DNA from: Bolinopsis microptera
Taxonomy: Eukaryota > Ctenophora > Tentaculata > Lobata > Bolinopsidae
Direction: 5' to 3'
DNA: 64,000 nt
Assembly: GCF_026151205.1 (NCBI RefSeq)
Contig: NC_087074.1
Span: forward strand, 3,782,001-3,846,000
Shown here: in pieces, positions 25,801-34,072 of the stretch
Position numbering within the stretch: position 1 is the first letter of the stretch
Layout: the number at the start of each line of letters is the position of its first letter
Made by a program: the position numbers and the translations under genes
The notes under the pieces: model-generated
Told to the model about the DNA's origin: nothing
Database searches by the model: none
The model's input: the letters and a program-made list of their open reading frames with translations, nothing else

Positions 25801-28800
25801 CGCCCCTGGTGAACCTATTCGCTCTATGCTCCTGCACTGTAATTAGTGTCTAGTTCTTGCAGTTTCCTTCCTGTCAATAAATCGTTAATCTCAGTATTCT
25901 TTCCGCGATAAATTGGTCGGAGTGCTAACTCGGTAAATTCAATTTACCGCAGCCATCATCTATGAGCTGATTATAACAATTTTACTGTAAACTGTGGTCA
26001 TAAATTCTGCGTTCCTTGGCTTTATCCTCGACTGCTCTAATAGGATCGAATTCTGAAAAACCCGGATTTAAAAAAAATCGACCGCTTAATTTGTTGAGCC
26101 ATATATCAAAATTCCGATCACTCACATAAAGTCGTACTGCGATTCAGTAATTTTAAAAATTTCGTGCAAAACAATTAATCAGTAGTTGAGTTATATTCTT
26201 TTGAACGAAATTAGTTCCGCGAACTTAGAACCCACAAAATCCACACTTGAACATATTATATGGACACTTTCATTGAAGTTTGAGGATATTGGTAAATTTA
26301 AGAAAATAGCGTTTTCGACGATAGTGGCTTAATTTTAGCATCTATTAACTTAACATGTTCAGAAGTTCTGAACATTAGCCACGTGACCCATACTACATAC
26401 CATATTCACTATCTGAAGCCTAAATCAAAATTCTACGAATGCTATAATAGCTACAATTCCTTCTCTATAACGCTGCTAAAAATCGCGATTTTTCAACTCC
26501 ATTTGCGAGCTAAAATTGGTCCCATCGAAAGGTCAGTTTTTTTGCCGATTTCAGTGTTTTTATGACGATTCTGATCCCTTGTTGCCTGGGATATTTTGTA
26601 AAGTTCAAATTATAATATAGATATTGAGCTGTTAATTAATCACAGAGAATATTAAGATGGAGCCTTTCGTATAAAGTTTTTCTCGTCCAAAACTATTGAT
26701 CTATCAAAATTGATGCGTATGCGCATTGCACAAATAAAGCTTATAACTCGGCCAATTTTTGTCTAATTTGGATAAAACTTTTGATTATTCCAAAATAAAC
26801 GTGCTCTTTCGCAGGTAACAAGATCGTTACGGAGAATCAGATAAGAAAAGTTGATAACACTCTGCCATCTCAAAACCAGCAACCATATGGTAATCGTAAT
26901 GATTTTCAGAATACGTACTTCAAAATACGTTCTTCGTATACTTTACTTTCTCCACCACTTGTGGTTGTGAAATGTACGAACCCCACCTTTCATTTCCCAC
27001 AATGCGTTTACCAAGTTTACTTATTTTCTCCGTGTTTCAGATCCAGAGTTTTATCAGACAGAACAAGATGGCAACAACCCACCTCCTTTACAGGTTTGTC
27101 TCACAATATTTCTTGTGTACACTGCAGGTTAGACTATAAGATTGTTCTCAATTACCCACACCCCATTAACACGTATCCCTACCAATAACAGCAAGACAAG
27201 TTTATAAGAAGTTTGCAATGGTATATTTTTGGTTCGACACACGATATGTCCGATTACAACACCACTGCCGGAATGACCGGACTAATTTCCACATTTAGAG
27301 GATCTCTAATTCCTTTCTTTCAGCCATTGCACATTGAACAGGGGGATTCCATGCCACCTCCTCCAGACTTTGACTTCCCTGCTCCACTAGAATACGAGGA
27401 TACATACCCGTAAGTCATTGGCACAAGTTCCAGTTTTGCAGTTTCCCGTGCGTTGTAATTTTCAGCTCTCCTCTCTCTAATTGCAGCTCTCTCTATAATT
27501 AGAGAGAGAGCGCGACTTAGGGAGATTGATATTTTGGCTAGTTCAATAAAGTTATAGACCCCGTCCCCTATACCTTGGATGGAAACGATATACCAGCATG
27601 CAGCAAGCAGCACACTCAAGGCAGCTCAGCCCTACTTCAACTCCGATTATACCGACGCAACTTCGATTACACCAACGTAACGGAAACATCACGTTGTCAG
27701 ATCAGGGTTTGGCGTATCACTTCATTAATAAACCCATCTGCTATTCCTTTTGCGCTTAAGTTTTAATATGTCTTTACTTACGTAAGTTTTAATATGACTT
27801 TACTACTTACGTAACGATCTATTATGACTTTACTTACGTCTTCAACGTTCTTTTATTTGCAATCTTTCATCTTCAATAGCATTTCAACTAAAGCATTTTC
27901 TCTAAAGCTGGTAACCTGCCACTCTTTAACTAATTATTAACCATGATCCTCTTCTAAGTTTTTAGCTTTTACTTTATAAATTCATCTACTATTTCTCTGC
28001 GCTGACGTTTTATTATGACTTTACTCATGCCATCACCTTTCTTTTATCTGTCATCTAACATTTTCATCAGCACCCTTCTCATCAGCTGGTAACCTGCTAC
28101 TCCTTTAAGTTTTAACATATTATGGATATACTTCTAATTTAGAATCTGTTTTGGTCACTTATTTTACAACTTAAGTCGGCAGAGTCTTATTGCTCGCGCA
28201 TTTGCTTGCTTAAATTTTAGCCCTCTTTACTGTTTACTCTCGCTTGCGCTCCCCTTAGTGTCACAAACACTAGTGTAGGGCTCCTTTTCGACTGAGTCCT
28301 GTTTCCCTTGCTCATGCTCGCTAGTTAGTGCCGTATTTTTGTTCACACACTCCCGCGCACGTAGCATTTTTTTTACAGCTAGGCACTGGAAGAAGACCTC
28401 ATTTTGCACAGTGTAAACATTCAATCGAATAACAGCACAACTACGGTGCACATTAAAAACAATGTTAAATTAGGCCTTCTTTCGGACTTCTTCTCAGTGA
28501 TTAAAGTGCTGCTACCTAGCCCTGCCTACCATTGAACTGTAATTCAAAACGTTCTTTTGATGTTGCCGTACTGCACTGATCTCTCCTCGTTCACTTGCCT
28601 GGCCAAGTGCAGTGTGGCGGCTCCTTAACTACTATTGTAGGCTTTGTGTGTTTATTTTAGGCCAAACAAACTTGGCTGGACAGCTCTTGACCACCCATCA
28701 CAGCATGCACCTCAACCTCTCCCACGTAACCTCCTTGTGGACCACTCTCTAGTAAACTCTTTACCACTATAATTATCCCACTATTACTGTTTTCCCCAAT

Positions 28801-31275
28801 CTTCAATATATTCGGATCTCATATTGTGCACACTCTTTTAGTGATATGTTTCAATCTCCATTGCGACATGTTTCAAGTTAATATCTTCAGCCCACTTATT
28901 ATCTTTAGTAGTTTAATTCCCCCTTACTCTGTGCCTAGCACTTCACTCTCATTAGTCTGCATTTAGTGTTTAAGCCATTAGTAACCCTTCTCTCCTTGTT
29001 TTCACTGTCCGTTTACCCAGCATCGTGATAATTACCTGCACTACTTTATTTATTCTACCTCCTCCTACACGAGGAATTCTTAACACGTGGCTACATCACG
29101 AGTTACCCAGCATAGTGATATTTACCGGATACTAAAATTTTTCTCGACAATTTGTCCCTCTTTGTTGTGATATGTTTCATTCTCTATTGCGACAAGTTAA
29201 CCAGTTATTAGCTTCAGCCCACTTATTATCTTCTAGTAGTCTATATAGACCCTCTTTACTTTATAACCTCATGGTTGTGGCACTTAATTCTAGGGTGTTT
29301 TAGTCATTAACTGTTAATCTTCCGATTTTACGGTCTGTCATACGTTCACTCAGCACCTGTACTGATTACCTGTATTAATCACTAATCTCCATCTCTTTGT
29401 TTTTCCCAGCCGCTAATCTGTAGCTCACTTTTAATCGACCCAGTTTAGACCTCATGTCATTTAGATCTTCTATGTTGAGACAAGTTTTCAGATAATGGTT
29501 TTATAATTACGGTACTGAGCAGTACTATTTATCACAACTACCTATTTATATAAGTATATAGCACACTTCACAATCGACCCATCTCTAGACCCAATCATGC
29601 ATATGAGTTTATGTCACCATCACCTGCAACAAGAGTTTGTTACCAGCATCACGGACAAAGGATAGGACAAAGAAGACACTATCTGCCACACTTATAGAGC
29701 CTGGCAAACTCTAATCAAAGGTAAGTCTGGCAGTGGTTCACACTCTGTTGATATCTCTTTAATGAGACTTGATTGAGGCCTCTCAACTTCCCTAGTTGAG
29801 TGTGTCCCACAACCAAGCTCATTGCCTAGAAGTCCTGCATTATTATAATGAACCTGGACATACGTGGCAAGTATAAGCTCTTGAAACCAAACCAAACCAA
29901 ACCAAAGTCATTGGCACTAAACTTCTTACAGTAATCACTTGTCAGAACTTCCAGGGAGTTAATTACATAATTAACAAGGCTTTGTAAACATGTGCTAGGA
30001 AGAGATTTTCGTGTAAGATTTATGGAACGCGCGAAAATGCAGGGTTTTGTCGTTGACGCCTGTGCGCAAAACGCGCGGTTCGTGCGCGCGTGCCGCTCGC
30101 ACGCGTTAATTATATTAACAATTAATTTGTTGTTGTCCTAATTTTATGTGTGTAAAAAACTTCCGATTTGTGAAGATATTGTGTCGAAGATATTTGGGGT
30201 ACTAAGTGCTCCCAGACACATTCATCAACAATTGGTTTTTCATTGGATATCGGATGTAATTTTTACTACCGTTGATATGACATTCTCTACATTTATCTAA
30301 TTATAGCATTAATCTATTTAGTGAAACTAAATCTTGTAATGCACAACATGAGGGTGTTTGCAGTTGGTTAGCCCCACAAATCAGAGAATGCCCTTAGCAC
30401 ATACAAATTATGATTTAATAGTGCTAATATCGGTTAATTGTTGAACCTCTCAGGTCGTTGAACCCTCCAGTCAATGAATACGCTGGATCGCCTGCTCCCT
30501 TAACAGTACATCAACCATATGATGATGAGGTCGTCTATGATGAACCGGTTAGTGTTATAAATTCTTTCACTCGTCATGTCACATGGTTACTTTGTCATAG
30601 GGTTCATGGTTGACTGCTTTGGTAATAACACCTCAAGCTAGCTCGAATCTGTGTATTAGGTTTACAAGTGGTAAACAATCTCTTCTCTGTCAGGTTCGCA
30701 CGAATGTACCCAGAGCCCCAGCCGCTCCTCAAGCTCCAGCCGCTCCAAGAGCGCCTCCCGCTCCAGCCGCCCCGAGGGCACCACCTGCCCCAGCGGCCCC
30801 TAAAGCACCGCCAGTTCCCGTTGGAGGTGCTGTTCCAAGGGCGCCACAGCCACCAAATGCTGGTTTGCAGAGACCCAAACATGCTCCTGCTCCTCCCGCT
30901 GAAGAACCTCGCAATTTCCTTAATGACATTCAGCAGTATTCTATCAACACTCTGAAAAAGGTATAGTGTTCAAGTGTTTTTGTCTAAATTATCGTCCTAC
31001 TTCATTAGGCATGATAGAATTAAACATTGAGCTGAATTGTGATTTGCTTGCATTAACAAGCCTCACAATCACTTATGGTAGATTACATATTATACGTATC
31101 ACCATATAACACTCCGATATCCCTGCAGGCACCTAAACCGGAACCTAAACCAGAACACCACTACGCCTCCATGGATGTGATGTCCATTCTGAGTAGACGG
31201 CTAGTCATGCAGTCGAGTGACACTAGTGACTCTGGCAGTGACAGCTCGGATCAGGATTGGGATGGCGACGAGTAA
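11938..31275 (+). CDS. wasf: WAVE/SCAR (WASF-type) Arp2/3 activator, 5' exons missing
   Basis: Scaffold that activates Arp2/3 to nucleate branched actin downstream of Rac. Exons: 11938-12034, 15525-15661, 16725-16841, 20321-20408, 20470-20490, 26815-26889, 27041-27093, 27324-27409, 30454-30547, 30694-30960, 31129-31275. Phases agree at every junction, giving about 393 residues before TAA. Exons 1-3 match the second half of the WAVE homology domain (VREDGK, then LYTDPHYF; human WAVE has YRDDGKEGLKFYTNPSYF). A basic stretch follows, then a proline-rich region, a WH2-like segment (FLNDIQQYSINTLKK), a central DVMSILSRR motif and an acidic tail with one Trp (DQDWDGDE). The donor after 20408 (GTTCGT) is weak and was chosen because it fits the phase; an extra exon is possible. 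Roughly 60 N-terminal residues are absent, so the gene must start further upstream. Two photoprotein genes and several transposons lie in its introns. Confidence 0.85.
12025..12294 (+). repeat. 45-bp minisatellite containing the WASF 5' splice site, block 1
   Basis: Six exact-period units starting at 12025, 12070, 12115, 12160, 12205 and 12250. The first overlaps the WASF exon end: bases 12025-12034 are its last ten (TATAAAACTG) and 12035 starts the donor GTAAAT. Every later unit repeats TATAAAACTG|GTAAAT and ends in a TACTAAC branch-point consensus. No canonical unit contains AG, so no acceptor is repeated. Confidence 0.9.
12295..12609 (+). mobile_element. Probable retroelement 3' fragment inside the minisatellite
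   Basis: About 300 bases of unrelated sequence interrupt the 45-bp array and end in a TTATTATTATTATT tract. TAAAAAACT (left) and TATAAAACT (right) may be a short target duplication. A 3' trinucleotide tail is typical of some LINEs and SINEs. The 73-codon ORF at 12361-12582 was not recognised. Assignment is inference. Confidence 0.4.
12610..13980 (+). repeat. 45-bp minisatellite, block 2 (about 30 units)
   Basis: Continuation of the splice-donor array: about 30 units with the same TATAAAACTGGTAAAT start and, in most, TACTAAC near the end. Variants carry TTCTTC or TTATTC, CTCAAT or CTTAAT, and a 4-base insertion near 12781 and 12961. The last partial unit, at 13966, has lost the donor (CTCGTAAT). 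Confidence 0.9.
13981..14336. other. WASF intron spacer
   Basis: AT-rich sequence between two arrays. I see nothing coding or repeated. Confidence 0.4.
14337..14585. repeat. 11-bp minisatellite CTAGTAACCAC, block 1
   Basis: About 22 copies of CTAGTAACCAC with few substitutions, in the same WASF intron as the 45-bp array. The unit contains TAGTAAC, one mismatch from TACTAAC. Confidence 0.9.
15205..15512. repeat. 11-bp minisatellite CTAGTAACCAC, block 2, abutting a splice acceptor
   Basis: About 27 copies of the unit seen at 14337-14585, with variants CCAGTAACCAC and CGTCGTAATCAC. The array stops about 12 bases before the WASF acceptor (ATCCTCGTTCAG, ending at 15524), so the last copies occupy the usual branch-point position. 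Confidence 0.85.
15675..15875. repeat. ~15-bp minisatellite CATTTACCAGGCCCC
   Basis: About 13 copies beginning 13 bases after the donor GTAAGT of the WASF exon ending at 15661. Each copy contains ACCAGGC, an acceptor-like CAG without a pyrimidine tract. Confidence 0.85.
15876..16724. other. WASF intron, no internal gene
   Basis: Contains three tandem copies of ATAATTGGCTTAT near 16580-16620. CTGACTAACATTTAAAAG precedes the acceptor at 16724, and its CTAAC is a plausible branch point. The 61-codon ORF at 15900 was not recognised. Confidence 0.4.
17218..17841 (-). CDS. Ctenophore-type Ca2+-activated photoprotein, copy 1
   Basis: A 207-residue single-exon gene of the mnemiopsin/berovin family. 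These cytosolic EF-hand proteins hold pre-oxygenated coelenterazine and emit blue light on binding Ca2+ in photocytes. Loops: EF1 at residues 45-56 (D45, D47, D49, E56), degenerate EF2 around 91-102, EF3 at 137-148 (D137, D139, D141, G142, E148), EF4 at 171-182 (D171, D173, S175, G176, E182). The C-terminus is aromatic (GVYAFKY), as in ctenophore photoproteins; the hydromedusan ones end in proline. EF1 position 6, normally Gly, is Glu50 here, which may weaken Ca2+ binding at that site. Copy 2 upstream differs at about 28 residues with no gaps. Both genes lie antisense inside a WASF intron. ATG is the only sensible start; ATTAAA overlaps the TAA stop. Confidence 0.93.
   Translation of the reverse strand: MPGLDETNNESYKYLRSVGNTWQYNVEDLHPKMLSRLYKRFDTFDLDSDERMEMDEVLYWPDRMRQLVNATDEQVEKMRHACKTFFWHKGVDLEHGLHRDDWVEANRVFAEAERERGRRGEPSLIALLSNSYYDVLDDDGDGTVDVDELKTMMKAFDVPQEAAYTFFEKADTDKSGKLERNELVHLFRKFWMEPYDPQWDGVYAFKY
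17842..18715. other. Spacer between the photoprotein genes
   Basis: 874 bases presumably holding the copy 1 promoter and the copy 2 3'UTR. A G-run at about 17994-18008 followed by GAGCCAATGC resembles the G-tract ends at 20745 and 59883 and may be a solo transposon end. No clear TATA element was seen within 100 bases upstream of copy 1. An AATAAA on the minus strand lies near 18397. Confidence 0.45.
18716..19339 (-). CDS. Ctenophore-type Ca2+-activated photoprotein, copy 2
   Basis: A 207-residue intronless paralogue of the downstream photoprotein, about 86 percent identical by eye. All three binding loops are canonical: EF1 45-56 with D45, D47, D49, G50 and E56; EF3 137-148 with D137, S139, D141, G142 and E148; EF4 171-182 with D171, D173, T175, G176 and E182. 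Shared features are the MPGLDETNNESY start, the LYKRFDTFDLD helix-loop and the GVYAYKY terminus ending in Tyr. The tandem, same-strand arrangement indicates local duplication; photoprotein clusters are known in ctenophore genomes. The 186-codon ORF on the opposite strand is a shadow of this gene. Long flanking UTRs cannot be defined without transcripts. Confidence 0.95.
   Translation of the reverse strand: MPGLDETNNESYRYLRSVGNTWKYNVEDLHPKMLERLYKRFDTFDLDTDGKMSMDEIMYWPDRMRQLVNASDEQIEKMRAACDTFFFHKGVNRDTGLAREDWVEANRVFAEAERERERRGEGSLIALLSNSYYDVLDDSGDGTVDVEELKTMMKAFDVPQEAAYTFFEKGDTDKTGKLERPELVHLFRKFWMEPYDPQWDGVYAYKY
19453..19710 (-). promoter_or_regulatory. Candidate TATA elements for photoprotein copy 2
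   Basis: On the minus strand TTTATAAG lies at about 19460-19453 (about 115 bases before the ATG), and a stronger TATATAAACAGAGC near 19710-19697. The first would give a short leader; the second would imply a leader of about 340 bases or a 5'UTR intron. Motif evidence only. Confidence 0.35.
19711..20320. other. WASF intron segment
   Basis: AT-rich, with many TTAATTAAT-like stretches. Nothing recognised before the acceptor AATTCTCTCAG at 20310-20320. Confidence 0.4.
20926..21066. repeat. 15-bp tandem repeat GACAATTGACCCCC
   Basis: About ten copies with 4-6 C per unit, directly before the telomeric array. The array on this strand is C-rich. Confidence 0.9.
21086..21436. repeat. Interstitial telomeric array (CCCTAA)n then (CCCTGA)n
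   Basis: About 24 CCCTAA units (21086-21230, with single variants such as CCCTATC and AACAAT) pass into about 30 CCCTGA units with a few CCCAGGA interruptions. CCCTAA is the complement of the usual metazoan telomere repeat TTAGGG. The switch to CCCTGA is block-like, suggesting expansion of one mutated unit. ORFs across it are artefacts. Confidence 0.95.
21437..21801. other. Non-coding, short duplication
   Basis: Contains two copies of TTAGTACCATGTACTAACTG about 50 bases apart (21591 and 21643). No gene. Confidence 0.5.
21802..22817 (-). pseudogene. LINE reverse-transcriptase fragment (CR1/Jockey type)
   Basis: Minus-strand frames read in order PQGSVLGPLLFILFINDL, FADDT, then a thumb-like region (VRDLGVMVSSDLSW, LLEYCCPLWSP) and a C-terminal GPKLWNKVP motif. 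This is the second half of a non-LTR ORF2. At least two frameshifts (near 22700 and 22190) break it. The 5' part is missing: the first codons (PQGS) follow directly on the C-run end of the enclosing element. Confidence 0.85.
23018..23075. repeat. Short hairpin with 12-bp perfect arms
   Basis: CTTGATCGTTAT and ATAACGATCAAG flank about 34 bases that themselves start and end in CCTAGG / CCTAG. Role unknown. Confidence 0.55.
23250..23386. mobile_element. Miniature TIR element (~135 bp)
   Basis: Terminal inverted repeats of about 27 bases: CGATAGTCTAAACGCGATAG at the left and its complement near 23352-23380 at the right, each outside flanked by a T- or A-run. No coding sequence; the target duplication is unclear. 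Confidence 0.7.
23387..24297. other. WASF intron, no gene recognised
   Basis: Near 23535 a stretch AATTCTGCGTTTCTTGG is repeated in diverged form near 26005, suggesting an old dispersed repeat. The 121-codon minus ORF at 23821-24186 was not recognised and is AT-rich. Confidence 0.4.
24302..24873. mobile_element. 572-bp MITE with ~180-bp TIRs and TTAA flanks
   Basis: The ends GGGGGCCGGGGG.. and ..CCCCCGGCCCCC begin inverted repeats of about 180 bases with roughly 10 percent divergence (shared landmarks GGTCCCATGGAAAAATATT and GCGCGAGCGATTTTCAA). TTAA lies at both edges (24298-24301 and 24874-24877), the piggyBac-type target. The outermost CCAA/TTGG are also symmetric, so exact ends are uncertain. 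The centre holds a second hairpin (CTTGGACCTC / GAGGTCCAAG). Non-autonomous. Confidence 0.8.
24878..26814. other. WASF intron, no gene recognised
   Basis: Three copies of AATTACTTGACACGTA-like 17-mers lie at 25178-25227. The 82-codon ORF at 25564 was not recognised. The acceptor CTCTTTCGCAG ends at 26814. Confidence 0.4.
27425..29903 (+). mobile_element. ~2.5-kb retroelement-like insertion with 12-bp TSD
   Basis: AGTCATTGGCAC occurs at 27413-27424 and again directly after a tail of AAACC repeats at 29904-29915. A 12-bp target duplication plus a short simple 3' tail is the mark of target-primed retrotransposition on the plus strand. No ORF over 75 codons and no reverse-transcriptase motifs were seen, so this is a non-autonomous or decayed element. 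Inside are two diverged copies, about 315 bases apart, of a block containing GCCCACTTATTATCTT (28890 and 29218). The insertion lies inside the intron, starting after the GTAAGT donor of the exon ending at 27409. Confidence 0.65.
29916..30453. other. WASF intron with a short GC-rich patch
   Basis: CpG-rich sequence at 30025-30110 (several GCGCG motifs) contrasts with its AT-rich surroundings. No ORF. The acceptor CCTCTCAG ends at 30453. Confidence 0.4.
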
Positions 31276-31700
31276 CCACCGTAACCATAGTAACCACCTA
31301 TTGGCTATTTGTGGCAAACAAATGGAACGTAAAGAATGGCAGATTACCATGACAACCTCAAACCTGTATCATTAACTTGTCCGAGCTGCTGTGAGGCCAC
31401 ACACTTGAGAGCGGCAGTTTTCAGTTGTCTAGATTTTAGTCCAGCTCCCGCTGGATGATAAATTAAGGAATCAGTACATTAAGTTTAATGATTAGCTGTT
31501 TGATTTCCGAGCTAAACCGGAAAATATTCGAATTTACGTCGCTGCAAATAACTTGTTGATTAATGACTACCGATCGGCTATACACAGCAAGATGAACCAT
31601 TTATACTTTTTACTACTGATGACTCTGATCACAGAAACTGTCCAAGAATGATTTTATCCGATTAAATTGTTTTATTTTTGTATAAAATTTGTGGTTATTA
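31276..31700 (+). other. Probable WASF 3'UTR
   Basis: Follows the WASF stop. There is no AATAAA close by; the variant ATTAAA near 31663 is followed by GT/T-rich sequence, so cleavage near 31690 is plausible. Not proven. Confidence 0.45.
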
Positions 31701-32690
31701 CATGTTTTGTATTGTGATATTCATTGTTTCAACGGTTTTTATGTTTTTAGGTGTTAAAGAGGGTAAACATGTTTTTATGTCCCTACTACTACTAGCAATT
31801 ATTATTGTTCCATTCTGACTTAAGCTTTGCTAACACAGACGCACAAATTTGCTTCATTAAAACTTTTACATCATTTATTTTTATGTTATTATTATTACTT
31901 AAATGTAAACAACTCCTGCTAATCAAATTTGGAATTCATTTTCGGTTTGCATTTAATTGTTTGCTTATACGTATAATTAAATATATCTGGCTTGGAAAGT
32001 TGCAATATACAATACGACTGAACTTTCAGTCATACACATTATATAATATAATTGAACTATGAACTATCACATTTTGTTTCAGTGTTGATTTAAGGACTTT
32101 TAAATGTGAACAAAGTGTTTATTGAATTAAAATAACGTGCGGCCATAAGTTGTTTTGCCGTTATCATATGCTCCAGGTGATGGTAGCTTTCTGCAATCTG
32201 GAGTGATCACTGTATATTGTAAATATGATATCAATATGATTAGAGAATGAACAGGAGTATGAATATGATATTGGATATAGCTATTTTATGTCGAATCTAT
32301 AGCTTTAAATTTTAGTTTTATTTGGGAATTTCATGAAGATCTATCACCAGATCACCTGTAGTAATATCGCCAGCCGGTAAGGTCTGCTGGGTATCGGATA
32401 CTTTAACGGGTGATACTCGTATAAATATAATATCTGTTCCATATATTAGTTCCATATATCAGGACCGTCGACTGTTCCAACTCGGCGCGTGTCCTGGTAG
32501 GTTGTAAACCTATAACGGATACTGTTGGCGCTCCCACCTCCCATGCAGTTCTTGTACTCTTATTTAATCTAATCTGACAGTTATTCGAAAATGTACACGT
32601 ACGTGGGCATATTTGTTCCATTTTATATTTTGGCTATGAATTAAATGTCTAAATAATTGATATAATACTATGGAAGTTACAAACTGGATC
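31701..32690. other. No gene recognised
   Basis: AT-rich interval with ORFs of up to 85 codons that resemble nothing known to me. ATCTGTTCCATATATTAGTTCCATATAT near 32430-32458 is a short local duplication. Confidence 0.4.
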
Positions 32691-32905
32691 GGATGATGAT
32701 TAATCACTCTACACTCGACTGTCACGTGACTTTTTCAACCCGTTCTCTAGCTGGTCCTGAACGACTATTCGAAACCCTAGCTAACCCTCTAATTTGATCC
32801 TATAACCCTAACCCAATCCTTAACAAAGCATTTGCTGAAAACATAACCCTTCCTTATACATTATACGGTCATATCACGTGATCGGGACAGTTTTTCGCCA
32901 ATATC
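32690..32905 (+). repeat. Dispersed repeat with telomere-like core, copy 1
   Basis: Runs from GATGATTAATCACTCTACAC through CCCTAACCC-like motifs to CACGTGATCGGGACAG and CTCGTCAGGGGA. An inverted copy lies at 61695-61957. The CCCTAA motifs are internal, so the telomeric sequence travels with the element. Confidence 0.8.
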
Positions 32906-32952
32906 TCGTCAGGGGAGCATGTGTTGACCATTGTTAATTATATTTATATTTA

Positions 32953-33066
32953 TTAATGGTCTGGCCCGGCGCGCGCTACTTCGTAGCACTTGCTGCTTGC
33001 CGTCAAGAAAAAAGCGGCGCGCGCTACTTCGAAGAAATTTAGACGAGTAACATCCGTCAAGGCCAG
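32953..33066 (+). repeat. Dispersed GCGCGCGCTACTTCG repeat, copy 1
   Basis: Two copies of GGCGCGCGCTACTTCG about 48 bases apart, followed by AAATTTAGACGAGTAACATC. The same arrangement is inverted at 42962-43065 and forward, in one and a half copies, at 45427-45592. Its open frame (KKAARATSKKFRRVTSV) is repeated because the DNA is; I do not call a gene. Confidence 0.8.
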
Positions 33067-33465
33067 GGAGCATGTCATGGCGGTGATTCGGAAGCTCAGC
33101 GTCCGAAAAAAACATCGATTGAAGGGTCGGGGCGGGCGCGCCCTTTTAAAACAATCTCGAAGATTAACTGTTGTAGAAAAAGTGATTTAGCACGCTCGCG
33201 CTCTTTACAAACTATTAAAATACTAAACAACAAATTTAAGTTTTTGCACGACGCGACATTCGACAAAAACATTTTAAACATTTTTAAACAACTTTTGGTA
33301 CCGCATAATAACAACCTTATAAACTGCAAAACTAAAGCTACATATCATTTTGCAACATAGCATAGCAGTTCAGTTGATGCTTGGGTCCGTGACCCCCTCA
33401 AAATGTCTGTCACGGGTTTAGTTTGCTGGTCAACTATTTCGAAAACGAGTAGGGGGATCATGATT

Positions 33466-33545
33466 ACTGTGCCGCGCTCAGCCTGTCATTCCGCCAAATC
33501 TTTATTAATGAACATAATAGCCTGGGGTCCTCAGGTAAGGATCAT
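33466..33545 (+). repeat. Dispersed ~90-bp module (CCGCGCTCAGCCTGTCA), copy 1
   Basis: Contains CCGCGCTCAGCCTGTCATTC, GAACATAATAGCCTGGGGTC and ends CAG|GTAAGG. Related copies are at 41493-42575 (plus strand, split by an insertion) and 49020-49116 (minus strand). Confidence 0.75.
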
Positions 33546-34072
33546 GAGTGTTTTTGAATCTGAGAATTTGACCATTTTCGCCGGAAATAATCACGAGTAT
33601 CACTTGTGATACTCCCCCTCGAGTATCACAAAAAAATTAGGGTGAATCCTCTTAAACTGAATAAAATACATAACCATATGCGCAAAATCCATTGTTAATT
33701 GTAGAGTAAGTTTTTATTTTTAACATACGGTGCATGCAGCTGATACAAAATGTAAAAACATCCTATTATATCCTATATATGATATAACTTCCCTAGCGAT
33801 TTTAATTTTCGAGTTATTCAATTTATATTACCGATAAAGGTATACAATTTTAATGAATTCGACTAAGTTTAATTCTGTATGTCGCTTTGAAAGATTTTCG
33901 ATAAAAAAAAGTACGCATTCTAGCAACACACATTTAGTTAAATCCAATGTACGATGTACAATGTACATTGTACAATGATTACAAAGGGCCTGGGTTTCTA
34001 GATATAAATCTAGCAAATTCAACCTGGGTCACTGTTTAAATAAAGCGTTCCTAGTTAACCATACAATCACCC
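33546..34072. other. No gene recognised
   Basis: Region beyond the 3' end of the proline dehydrogenase gene. A minus-strand AATAAA near 33717-33712 could serve that gene. A palindrome AATGTACATTGT.. lies at about 33945-33977. Confidence 0.4.

Noticed and set aside
30604-30929. Minus-strand Trp- and Gly-rich ORFs
   Set aside because: Antisense shadows of the proline/alanine-rich WASF exon.
32990-33190. Basic peptide ORF (KKAARATSKKFRRV) recurring near 43 and 45.5 kb
   Set aside because: Looks like a conserved small protein, but it recurs because the dispersed GCGCGC repeat recurs; frames outside the repeat differ and one copy is fragmented.
33466-33545. Spliced-leader RNA gene, because the module ends in CAG|GTAAG
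   Set aside because: Ctenophores do trans-splice, but I found no Sm site or stem-loop arrangement downstream and the third copy has CAG|GTACG; comparison with a known leader would be needed.
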